Below, in pieces: positions 35,277 through 43,255 of a stretch of DNA of 64,000 nt (positions within the stretch are counted from its first letter, which is position 1; each line of letters begins with the position of its first letter). The stretch comes from Gammaproteobacteria bacterium. Lineage in GTDB: Bacteria > Pseudomonadota > Gammaproteobacteria > Competibacterales > Competibacteraceae. The DNA lies in NCBI GenBank assembly GCA_024235135.1, contig JACKMZ010000007.1:1-64000 (forward strand), written 5' to 3'. The notes under the pieces are model-generated. The model did no database searches. It worked only from the letters and a program-made list of their open reading frames with translations, and was not told the origin of the DNA. A program made the translations under genes and the position numbers.

Positions 35277-36143
35277 ATGTCACGAAAACACTGGGTTTCA
35301 GGACTGATCCTGCTGGCGATGCCGCTGGCCGTATCCCCCCTAGCCATGGCCGCCCATTCCGGGGAATACCGCTCCGCGCCAAGCGATCATCTCCAACTCG
35401 CGCAAAGGGGCTATGACGGCGACCGCTACGACAGTACCGTGACTTGCGAGAGCAAGGATTACCGGCGCAAATACTGTGTGGCGCCCATCAAAAACTCGCG
35501 GGTCCGCCTGGTACGGCAATTGTCCGATACACCCTGCGTCCAAGGGCGGACCTGGGATTACGATGAGCGTAGCGTCTGGGTGGACAAAGGTTGCCAGGCG
35601 ACGTTCGGCTACAACAAGGGGGGCGATGACGGAAACTACGTTCACGACGATGACTATGTTCCCTTGTGTCAGAAAATGGTGCGCTGGCAAATCGGTAAGG
35701 AATACGGCAACCGTTCGGAAGTGAGCTTTTCCTCGGGCCGTAGCCGCAATATCTCCAGAAACGAGCAGACCGTCGAAGGCGAGGGTGTTTTGCGCGACGG
35801 GCGCGATCGCCAGCGTTTCGACTACGATTGCACGATCGACCGCCGCCAGAACAAAGTGTCGGATGTGAATTACCGGTTCGACGACCGGCGGCCAGCCGGT
35901 GGCGAGGATGAAGCCACGCAACGCTGTCAATCTGCGGTGTTGGACAAAATCGCCCAGGAGGTCGGCTACCGGCCACGCGTGAATTTCGATACGCCCCGCG
36001 TCTCCCAGATCGATCGCGATCGCCAGTCCGTGCGTGGCCGGGCCAACATTCGTAACAAGCGCGGCCAGGACGAAATCGGCTATAGCTGCGAGGTGAATAC
36101 CCGCCGCAACCGGGTCTCGGACGTGCGATACCATTATCGCTGA
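35277..36143 (+). CDS. DUF3011 secreted protein
   Basis: A 288-residue exported protein: signal peptide SRKHWVSGLILLAMPLAVSP, then a DUF3011 core (VTCESKDYRRKYCVAP, RVRLVRQLSDTPCVQGRTW, VWVDKGCQATFGY) and two similar C-terminal units, each with a Cys pair and DYDCTIDRRQNKVSDVNYRF / GYSCEVNTRRNRVSDVRYHY. The two units look like an internal duplication. Start at 35277 follows GAGGAGG. Periplasmic; function unknown. Confidence 0.82.
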   Translation: MSRKHWVSGLILLAMPLAVSPLAMAAHSGEYRSAPSDHLQLAQRGYDGDRYDSTVTCESKDYRRKYCVAPIKNSRVRLVRQLSDTPCVQGRTWDYDERSVWVDKGCQATFGYNKGGDDGNYVHDDDYVPLCQKMVRWQIGKEYGNRSEVSFSSGRSRNISRNEQTVEGEGVLRDGRDRQRFDYDCTIDRRQNKVSDVNYRFDDRRPAGGEDEATQRCQSAVLDKIAQEVGYRPRVNFDTPRVSQIDRDRQSVRGRANIRNKRGQDEIGYSCEVNTRRNRVSDVRYHYR

Positions 36144-36192
36144 CCCGTCGCCGATCGATCCCCAGTCCACACAACGACCCCACGAGCCGACC

Positions 36193-36819
36193 ATGCCTGC
36201 GGATTCGCACTATCGCTTCCAGATCTGGCTACCCGCCCGTTACACGGAGGGTTCCGAGGCTTATCCGCTGTTGCTGTTTCTGCATGGCATGGGCGAGCGG
36301 GGCGACGATCCGAACCAGCTTACCGTACACGGCCCGCCGAAGCAGGTGAGCGGCGCGCAACGGCCGGCTGCGCTTGAACCGTTCGTCGTGCTGGCTCCGC
36401 ATTGTCCCGCGGACCAGACTTGGTCGGCCAGCCGCCTGCTGCGGCTGTTGGACGAGGTAGTGACCAACTGGCGCATCGATCGGCGCCGCATTTATCTAAC
36501 CGGCATCAGCATGGGCGGTTATGGCGCCTGGAGTCTGGCCCAGGAACAACCGGAACGTTTCGCCGCGCTCTGTCCGATCTGCGGTGGCGGCGATACGGAA
36601 CGCGCCGCCCGCCTGCAGAACCTGCCGATCTGGATGTTCCACAGCGCGGGCGATCAGGTAGTCCCCGTCGCGGAGTCGGATCGCCTGTTCGCGGCACTGC
36701 AGCAGTGTAACGCCACGGTGACGTATACCCGTTATCGGGCGCTCGATCATGTGCAGACCTGGGAACACGCCTATGCCCTGCCTGGGTTGTACGAATGGTT
36801 GCTGCAGCACAGAACGTAG
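36193..36819 (+). CDS. Alpha/beta hydrolase, phospholipase/carboxylesterase-like
   Basis: A 208-residue Ser hydrolase: YPLLLFLHGMGERGDDPNQL, nucleophile elbow LTGISMGGYGAWSL, acid in FHSAGDQVVPVAES and catalytic His in ALDHVQTWEHAY. This is the small LpqC/dienelactone hydrolase-like esterase group with no signal peptide. Forty bases ahead of the cupin gene in the same direction. Confidence 0.82.
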   Translation: MPADSHYRFQIWLPARYTEGSEAYPLLLFLHGMGERGDDPNQLTVHGPPKQVSGAQRPAALEPFVVLAPHCPADQTWSASRLLRLLDEVVTNWRIDRRRIYLTGISMGGYGAWSLAQEQPERFAALCPICGGGDTERAARLQNLPIWMFHSAGDQVVPVAESDRLFAALQQCNATVTYTRYRALDHVQTWEHAYALPGLYEWLLQHRT

Positions 36820-36859
36820 ACAGCCCTTCTCTCAACCCTCGGCATGGCCAGGAACCGTT

Positions 36860-37363
36860 ATGAAAGATCAACCCTCACCGATTCTGAATATTGCCGACGT
36901 CGAGTATATCGACCACGCTCATGGCGAGCACTTCGCCGCCCAACTGGGCGCCATCGCCCGGCATATCGGCGCTCGCAAACTCGGCTATCGGGTCGTCGTC
37001 GTGCCGCCCGGCAAGAAGGCTTGGCCTTATCACAGCCATTACGCGAACGAGGAGATGTTCTTCATTTTGGAAGGCAACGGCACATTGCGTTTCGCCGACC
37101 GGGAATATCCCGTGCGCGCCGGCGATGTGATCGCCGCGCCGCCGGGACCGGAACACGCCCATCAACTACTCAATACCTCGGCGGCTGAATTGAAATACCT
37201 GGCCGTCAGCACCATGGAAGAGCCGGATGTCATGAGTTATCCCGATTCCGGAAAATTCGGCGTATTCGCCGGCAGTGCGCCGGGTGGCGTCAGCAAGCAA
37301 CGCAATTTCGCTTTTTTCGGCCGGCTGGCGAACGCCGTGGATTACTGGGAAGACGAAACCTGA
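36860..37363 (+). CDS. Cupin-domain protein
   Basis: A 167-residue single cupin: PPGKKAWPYHSHYANEEMFF gives the H-x-H...E metal ligands of motif 1 and PPGPEHAHQLLN the His of motif 2. Such proteins are sugar-binding or metal-dependent small enzymes; none can be singled out. ATG at 36860. Confidence 0.82.
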   Translation: MKDQPSPILNIADVEYIDHAHGEHFAAQLGAIARHIGARKLGYRVVVVPPGKKAWPYHSHYANEEMFFILEGNGTLRFADREYPVRAGDVIAAPPGPEHAHQLLNTSAAELKYLAVSTMEEPDVMSYPDSGKFGVFAGSAPGGVSKQRNFAFFGRLANAVDYWEDET

Positions 37364-37731
37364 GTCCTCCTCCCTCCGCCATCCCGCCTCTGGCATTCGT
37401 GCGAAACCCCTTACGCAGCCACGCAAATCGCCTCATTCGTCATCAAGACCTTGATTTACATTAGCTAATTCGTATCGCCCCAACCCATCGACCCGCGCCT
37501 TGGCGCTCGCCAATCGCAGGATTGCGAATTTCCTTGCCGATCCGCACCTTTTCCGTCATCCATAAAAACATATAACATACTGATTTATATCATGTTACAT
37601 AACGACACTCGGTATGGCACGGGTTCTGCTCCGTAGGATAGCGAAGACGGCAAATCCGTCTACCGATTGAGAGATCACTATCAGTGCGCGCGGTCCTTGA
37701 CTGAAGCCTGAAGGGGAAAAGCGAAGCCATC
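37364..37731 (+). other. Long leader with paired RNA-like elements, upstream of a HisKA-only gene
   Basis: An AT-rich promoter-like block (37560-37600) is followed by ~110 bases with nested inverted repeats: CGGTA (37612 area) pairs with TACCG, ACGG with CCGT, and AGACGG-CAAAT-CCGTCT forms a six-base-pair hairpin. The layout is compatible with a three-way RNA junction. I could not match it to a known riboswitch class. Confidence 0.35.
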
Positions 37732-38253
37732 ATGAACTGCCAGCGGATTTGCCCATTTTATGGAAGGCGCGTTGAGCAGTGTGACGTAGGCTCTGGCTAT
37801 ATCTCCCCCTATCACGTGGAAGTCATCGTCCGTCATTGCACCTCACGGTTCGAGGATTGCGGCAAGTACCGGGAATTAGCGGCACGCACACTCCTCCAAG
37901 ACGATAGGACGGCTCGGGAAGGGCCTCAACGACGGCATACCAGCAAGCCGGTGGGTGGCGCCCTGTTACCGCTGCGCCTCGACCGTGAGGTGATCTCTCT
38001 TGTGCAGCACGAGTTGCGCACCCCTTTGACCAGTATCCGTTCGTTTACCGAGATCCTGCTCAGCTATCCGATAGACGACGGTGAGTCCCGGCAACGATTT
38101 TTGCGGATCGTCCACGAGGAGGCCGAGCGCCTTAACAAGACGATCAACCGGTTGTTCGGCTCAGCACCAAAGGACGCGGGTAAAACCGCCGTGGAGGGGA
38201 ACGGCGCTCGCTCCGCACCCCCTTCGCCCGTACCGACGGAATACGCCACTTGA
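37732..38253 (+). CDS. Cys-motif protein with lone HisKA domain
   Basis: A 173-residue cytoplasmic protein. N-terminus has five Cys (residues 3, 7, 17, 36, 43) in CPFYGRRVEQCDVGSGYIS and HCTSRFEDCGKYREL, a possible metal or redox site. Residues ~82-145 form a histidine-kinase dimerisation domain with H-box VQHELRTPLTSIRSF (His93), but no ATPase domain follows. Either a phosphotransfer/dimerisation partner of another kinase or a truncated kinase; the gene looks complete and is followed by a terminator ~165 bases on. Confidence 0.65.
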   Translation: MNCQRICPFYGRRVEQCDVGSGYISPYHVEVIVRHCTSRFEDCGKYRELAARTLLQDDRTAREGPQRRHTSKPVGGALLPLRLDREVISLVQHELRTPLTSIRSFTEILLSYPIDDGESRQRFLRIVHEEAERLNKTINRLFGSAPKDAGKTAVEGNGARSAPPSPVPTEYAT

Positions 38254-38417
38254 ATTGCGTTTCATCTCCAGGCGACCCGGCCAATGTCGCTATCGCTGAA
38301 ATGCAAGGACCGGATTGCGGTACCGGAGGATCATGGCGCCCCTTACTCAAGGGCCGAACTCGAAGCGAATGAAGTTTCCATGTCGACACAGACTTCCAAG
38401 GAGTGGATAGAAACTTT

Positions 38418-38446
38418 AGCCCCGCCTGCGCGGGGCTCTTTTTTTT
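38418..38446 (+). terminator. Rho-independent terminator
   Basis: AGCCCCGC, short loop, GCGGGGCT and then a run of eight T. It closes the transcript of the HisKA-only gene; pepN on the opposite strand ends just beyond. Confidence 0.82.
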
Positions 38447-38473
38447 CGGCCTTTTGCGATTTTCCGACCGGGA

Positions 38474-41131
38474 TCATTTAGCCGGAGCCAGGGTCTTGGA
38501 AGCGATTTCATAAACGTCGGAGGACAAATCCGGCGTCTTCAGAATCCGCTCCAACTGCGCCTGCATCAGCTCCTGGCGGTTGGCGTCGTATTTGCGCCAG
38601 CGCGTCAAGGCCCCCATCAAGCGCGCCGCGATCTGCGGATTCAGGCCGTTCAGCGCCACGACCTGGTCGCCGAGAAAAGCATAGCCCGACCCATCGCCGG
38701 CATGAAAACGCACCGGGTTGCTGTGGCAAAAAGCCCCGATCAACGCCCGTACCTTATTGGGATTCTTGAGGTTGAACAGCGGATGCCGCATCAGGCTTTT
38801 CACTTCCACCAGGGCGCCTGGGAGATAGGACATGGCCTGCAACGTGAACCATTTATCCATGACCAGCGGTTCCCGTCGCCAACGCTTCTCGAAATTCGTC
38901 AAGGCGATCGAACGCTCCACGAAATCGCAGTTCACTAACAAGCTAAGAGCGCCGAGTTCGTCCGTCATGTTGTCCGCCTGGTCCAGTTGCTTCAGACACA
39001 GCGCCCGCAATTTCGGGTCGTCCAACTGCACCAGATAGTCCAAGCAACGGTTTTTCAGACTGCGTTTGCCGATGGCCTTGGCGTCGATACTGAATTCCCC
39101 GCGTTCATGATGCGTTTGATAAGTCGCGAGCAACGTATCGCGCAGGCGGAAGGCCAAGGTGCGTTGCAGGAACAGACGGGCTTCATGAATGCCCTCCACA
39201 TCCACGACTTCCATCTGCTCGGCGAGATAACTCTCGTCCGGCAAGGCCAATAAGCGGGCGGACAGCGCGTAATCCAGGGTCGGGTCGCTCAATACCTCGC
39301 CGAAAGCGGCGCTGAATTCCTTCGCCAAGGCCCAGGGACGCCCCTGCCGGCGGTCTTCGATCAAACCCAGGATGGTTCGGCAGGCCAATTGCTGACCGGC
39401 CTCCCAACGGTTGAATTCATCGCCGTCATGGGCCAGGAGGAACAGCAGATCGGCATCGCTGTATTCGTACAGCAGTTTGACCGGCGCGGAGAAGCCCCGT
39501 AACAGCGAAGGAATCGGCTGACTGGGCACGTTGACGAACTGAAAACGCTGTTCGCTCTCGCGCAGTTCCAGTACCCGATGCGTGCTCAAGGGTTTGCTTT
39601 CGCCGGCCAACTGCAGCGGCAAATCCCGGCCAGCGTCATCCACCAGACCCACCGTCACGGGAATGTGAAAGGGCTTTTTGAGTGGCTGACCGGGCGTGGG
39701 CGGACAGGATTGACGCAGGGTGAGGGTATAAGTCCGCGCCTGCGGATCGTAAGCGCCCTGGACGGCCACCTCCGGGGTGCCGGCCTGACTGTACCAGTTG
39801 CGGAACTGTTCCAGATCCACCGCATTGGCGTCCGCCATGGCGTTGACGAAATCATCGGTGGTGACGGCCTGACCGTCATGCCGCGCGAAATACAGGTCCA
39901 TGCCTTGCCGGAATCCCACCTTGCCCAGCAGGGTATGCAGCATGCGAATGACTTCCGCGCCCTTGTTGTACACGGTCACGGTGTAGAAGTTGTTGATTTC
40001 GATGAAGGAAGCCGGTCGCACCGGATGCGCCATGGGGCCGGCATCCTGCGGAAACTGAGTGGAACGCAGGATGCGCACGTCGTCGATGCGCTTGACGGTG
40101 CGCGAGTGCCGGTCCGCGGAAAACTCCTGATCGCGAAACACCGTCAATCCTTCCTTGAGGCTCAACTGGAACCAGTCCCGGCAGGTGATGCGATTGCCGG
40201 TCCAGTTGTGGAAATATTCGTGGCCGATCACTCCTTCGATGCCCTGGAAATCGGCGTCGGTGGCGGTTTCCTGCTTGGCCAGCACGTACTTGGTATTGAA
40301 CACGTTGAGGCCCTTGTTCTCCATGGCCCCCATGTTGAAATCCCCGACCGCCACGATCATGTAGATGTCCAGATCGTATTCCCGGCCGAATACTTCCTCG
40401 TCCCAGCGCATGGCGTTTTTCAGGGAGGCCATGGCGTGATCGCACTGATCGACATTTTCCGGCTCGACGTAGATATGCAGGGTCACTTTACGTCCGGAGC
40501 AAGTCTCGAAGCTGTCTTCCAGCCGTTGCAGATGGCCGGCCACCAGCGCGAACAAATAGGCCGGTTTCTTGTAGGGATCGTGCCAGGTGGCCCAATGCCG
40601 GTTGTTGTCCGCCGCCCCGCTGTTGATGAGGTTGCCGTTGGAAAGCAGCACCGGATAGCGCGTCCGGTCGGCGATCAGGGTGGTGGTATAGACGGCCATC
40701 ACGTCCGGCCGGTCCAGAAAATAGGTGATCTTACGGAAACCTTCCGCCTCGCATTGCGTGCAAAAATTTCCGCTGGATTGATACAGCCCTTCGAGCGCCG
40801 TGTTGCGTTGCGGATAGATCCGGGTGGTGACTTCCAGATGAAAGGCGTCCGGCACGCGGTGCAAAGTCAGATGTTCGTCGTCGACGGTGTAAGCCTCGGG
40901 AAGCACAAGCTGACCGTCCAAACGCAACTCCAGCAACTCAAGCTGTTGGCCGTCCAATACCAGCGGCCGCTGGTCTAGACTGGCCTGTTCCAGATTGCGG
41001 CGCATCGTCAGCCGGGAATGCACGATCGTCGCGTCCTCGCCCAGTTCGAAGCGTAATTCGACGCGGTCGATTCGGTATTCGGGCGGGGTGTAGTCCTTGA
41101 GATAAATGGTTTTGGGCGTATCGGTCTTCAT
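38474..41131 (-). CDS. pepN: Aminopeptidase N (M1 family)
   Basis: Zinc aminopeptidase, 885 residues, E. coli PepN type. Substrate motif MGAMENKGLNVF, zinc site HEYFHNWTGNRITCRDW followed ~20 residues later by the third ligand Glu in LSLKEGLTVFRD, and the long helical C-terminal domain ending TPDLSSDVYEIASKTLAPAK. ATG at 41131 (MKTDTPKTIYLKDY) is the conserved start. Cytoplasmic, broad role in peptide turnover. Confidence 0.95.
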   Translation of the reverse strand: MKTDTPKTIYLKDYTPPEYRIDRVELRFELGEDATIVHSRLTMRRNLEQASLDQRPLVLDGQQLELLELRLDGQLVLPEAYTVDDEHLTLHRVPDAFHLEVTTRIYPQRNTALEGLYQSSGNFCTQCEAEGFRKITYFLDRPDVMAVYTTTLIADRTRYPVLLSNGNLINSGAADNNRHWATWHDPYKKPAYLFALVAGHLQRLEDSFETCSGRKVTLHIYVEPENVDQCDHAMASLKNAMRWDEEVFGREYDLDIYMIVAVGDFNMGAMENKGLNVFNTKYVLAKQETATDADFQGIEGVIGHEYFHNWTGNRITCRDWFQLSLKEGLTVFRDQEFSADRHSRTVKRIDDVRILRSTQFPQDAGPMAHPVRPASFIEINNFYTVTVYNKGAEVIRMLHTLLGKVGFRQGMDLYFARHDGQAVTTDDFVNAMADANAVDLEQFRNWYSQAGTPEVAVQGAYDPQARTYTLTLRQSCPPTPGQPLKKPFHIPVTVGLVDDAGRDLPLQLAGESKPLSTHRVLELRESEQRFQFVNVPSQPIPSLLRGFSAPVKLLYEYSDADLLFLLAHDGDEFNRWEAGQQLACRTILGLIEDRRQGRPWALAKEFSAAFGEVLSDPTLDYALSARLLALPDESYLAEQMEVVDVEGIHEARLFLQRTLAFRLRDTLLATYQTHHERGEFSIDAKAIGKRSLKNRCLDYLVQLDDPKLRALCLKQLDQADNMTDELGALSLLVNCDFVERSIALTNFEKRWRREPLVMDKWFTLQAMSYLPGALVEVKSLMRHPLFNLKNPNKVRALIGAFCHSNPVRFHAGDGSGYAFLGDQVVALNGLNPQIAARLMGALTRWRKYDANRQELMQAQLERILKTPDLSSDVYEIASKTLAPAK

Positions 41132-41452
41132 GGGACTTGGGACTCGCACTGCTGGGTGTTATCAAGGGAGTAGACAATACGGGATTGGTTCCACGTATCG
41201 CCAACAGACCCGGAGACGCGCGGCGTCACGGCGCCGTCGCCATGGCCATGGCGTTATTTCGCACGGCGGTCGGTAGCGGCCGGACGCGAACAGCGAAGAT
41301 TATCCACCCACCGGCGCAGGTTATCAGAATCCTGGGCATTCGAGCGGTTCGCTCAGCGATCATCATCGCGGCCCCGCTGGATAGGGTGGGGTTCTCCACG
41401 CCGTTTGCCCCTGGCGGCGAACTCGGGCTGCGAGAGTTGGGCTGCTACTCAC
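41132..41452. other. Intergenic stretch, no gene seen
   Basis: About 320 bases between the pepN start and the end of the EEP gene. High-GC, no coding signal on either strand that I can support; it presumably carries the pepN promoter, which I cannot place. Confidence 0.5.
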
Positions 41453-42433
41453 TTAGCCGACCTCGTCACGGCCTTCCAACGCATTGTATTCGGTCGGGCT
41501 CCGGTGGATCGGCAGGCCCGCCCAAACCGGATCGTGATCGCTGGCCTGCTCTTCCATGGGAACATCGCTGTTGACGTGCGGAATCCGCGCCACGCCTTTG
41601 AGCCATAGGGACCGACTGACCAGTACGTGATCCAAGGTCAGGCCACGCCCTCCCGCCCGAAAGCTGTACCGTTTCTTCTTGGGAATTTTCTCCAACAGGT
41701 TGCGCAACGACCGGCCTTGCAGTAATTCCAGCGTCTTGGAACCCGTGCTGTCATTCATATCCCCCAGCACCACCACGTAACCGTCGGGATCGCGGTCCAG
41801 CAACCGTTGAACGAATTCGTGGATCACCGTAGCCTGCGTGTGGCGTTGCTTCTTGGTATATTCCCGTTCCCGCCGGTTGCTGGCGCGCATGGATTTCAAA
41901 TGGCAGACGATCACGAACAGCGGTTTACCGGCGACCCGGAATTCCACGGCCAGGGCCTTGCGGGCTGGCGCCCAATGGTGCGTGAGATCGCCCGTAAAAG
42001 CCGGGTGTCGGGGTTCGATACGGCCTGGATTGAGGCTCAATCGCGGCGGCCCTTCCCCGATTTCGACCGTGGTGGCGTCTTGCGGTCCACCGCGACCCCG
42101 TTCGTGGAAGGCCACGCTTTGCTGATCGAACAGCAGACCCACCCGAATATTGAAGCCTGCCTGCCCCCCGTCCTGCTGGGCCAGTGGCGGAATCTCGCAA
42201 TATGAGTACTGCGGTCCACCTTGTTCGATGATAGCCTTGATCAGCCGTCGATAGACGGCATCGGCGGGTACCGGACCACGTTCCGTGGCATCGACCACGG
42301 CCTTGATTTCCTGCACGGCGATGATATTCGGTGCGTCGAGGTCACGTGTGATGTGACCGGCCAGACGCGAGTACCGTTCGTCCGACGCATCGATACCCAG
42401 ATTGCATAGATTGAAAGTCGCTAGAGTAAGCAT
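41453..42433 (-). CDS. Endonuclease/exonuclease/phosphatase (EEP) family protein
   Basis: A 326-residue DNase I-like fold: MLTLATFNLCNLG, IIAVQEIKAV (catalytic Glu), VIVCHLKSMRAS, VVLGDMNDSTGSK and the final ASDHDPVW catalytic Asp-His. No signal peptide, so intracellular; substrate could be nucleic acid or phosphoester. It is divergent from the DUF1461 gene. Confidence 0.85.
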   Translation of the reverse strand: MLTLATFNLCNLGIDASDERYSRLAGHITRDLDAPNIIAVQEIKAVVDATERGPVPADAVYRRLIKAIIEQGGPQYSYCEIPPLAQQDGGQAGFNIRVGLLFDQQSVAFHERGRGGPQDATTVEIGEGPPRLSLNPGRIEPRHPAFTGDLTHHWAPARKALAVEFRVAGKPLFVIVCHLKSMRASNRREREYTKKQRHTQATVIHEFVQRLLDRDPDGYVVVLGDMNDSTGSKTLELLQGRSLRNLLEKIPKKKRYSFRAGGRGLTLDHVLVSRSLWLKGVARIPHVNSDVPMEEQASDHDPVWAGLPIHRSPTEYNALEGRDEVG

Positions 42434-42466
42434 GTTTGGTTTTGACGAATTGCTGCTGTGGGCCGA

Positions 42467-43255
42467 ATGATCCTGTTTCCTAACCTCGGAATCCGTAATG
42501 CACGCCGCGCCGGTGGCTGGCTGTGGTGGGGTCCCTGGCTAGCCCTCGCGATCGTCAGCGCCCTGTTTCTGGCGTGGCGTGCGTTCCTCAGCGTCGATTT
42601 TCTGTATCCCCTGTGGTACGACGAGATGCACATTGACCAGACCATTGCCCGCTACGGCCCACAAAACCGTAATCGCAGCGCCTTCGAAAGCACCACGCGG
42701 GCCGAACGCATCCGCCTGTTCGGGGCGATCGTGGACGGCATACAACGTCAGGACACGGCCTGGGAAACGTTACGCTATCACGACCCCGGTGGCCGGTCCG
42801 TCGCATCGTTGCTGACCCATCCGGAAATCGTTCATCTTCAGGATGTGGCGCGATTGGTGCGGGTTTGGACGGTAACCGGCTGGGCCGCCACGCTGGCTTG
42901 GCTGACGCTGACCCTGATTATACTAACACGCAGGCCGCCCATGCCTTCCGTGCGCGGTTTGCTGATCGGGACGGGGCTGACCGCGACGGCTATCACCTTG
43001 GCGGTCCTGCTGGCGGGGCCGGTCAAGGTCTTCTACAGGCTGCATACCTGGATATTTCCCCCCGGCCATCCCTGGTTTTTCTATTATCAAGATTCGCTCA
43101 TGACCCTGCTGATGAAGGCGCCGGACCTATTCGCCGGCATCGCCGCGCTCTGGGCCGGCTTAGCCCTGTTGTCGCTGGTTGGGATGGTGTTCCTCACCCA
43201 GCGCGGCCTGCGCCGTTTGGCCGAACCCGCCCGTGGCCGACAACGCCATGACTGA
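42467..43255 (+). CDS. DUF1461 membrane protein
   Basis: A ~262-residue inner-membrane protein with four hydrophobic segments (about residues 23-40, 135-155, 168-190 and 225-245) and the family's loop motif HPEIVHLQDVARLV. DUF1461 includes the Firmicutes lipoprotein intramolecular transacylase Lit, but no activity is known for proteobacterial members. ATG at 42467 chosen; a GTG at 42458 is also in frame. Its stop overlaps the next start by 8 bases. Confidence 0.7.
   Translation: MILFPNLGIRNARRAGGWLWWGPWLALAIVSALFLAWRAFLSVDFLYPLWYDEMHIDQTIARYGPQNRNRSAFESTTRAERIRLFGAIVDGIQRQDTAWETLRYHDPGGRSVASLLTHPEIVHLQDVARLVRVWTVTGWAATLAWLTLTLIILTRRPPMPSVRGLLIGTGLTATAITLAVLLAGPVKVFYRLHTWIFPPGHPWFFYYQDSLMTLLMKAPDLFAGIAALWAGLALLSLVGMVFLTQRGLRRLAEPARGRQRHD

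Noticed and set aside
37600..37700. c-di-GMP (GEMM) riboswitch upstream of the HisKA-only gene
   Set aside because: The GGCAAA-like piece is present, but the second conserved loop (GACGCAAAGCC) and tetraloop receptor are not.
38284..38481. 65-codon plus frame over the terminator
   Set aside because: It reads straight through a strong terminator hairpin and its product is not protein-like.
39578..40978. A long plus-strand open frame (466 codons) inside pepN
   Set aside because: It is antisense to an intact, recognisable pepN; high GC opens such frames and its product resembles no protein.
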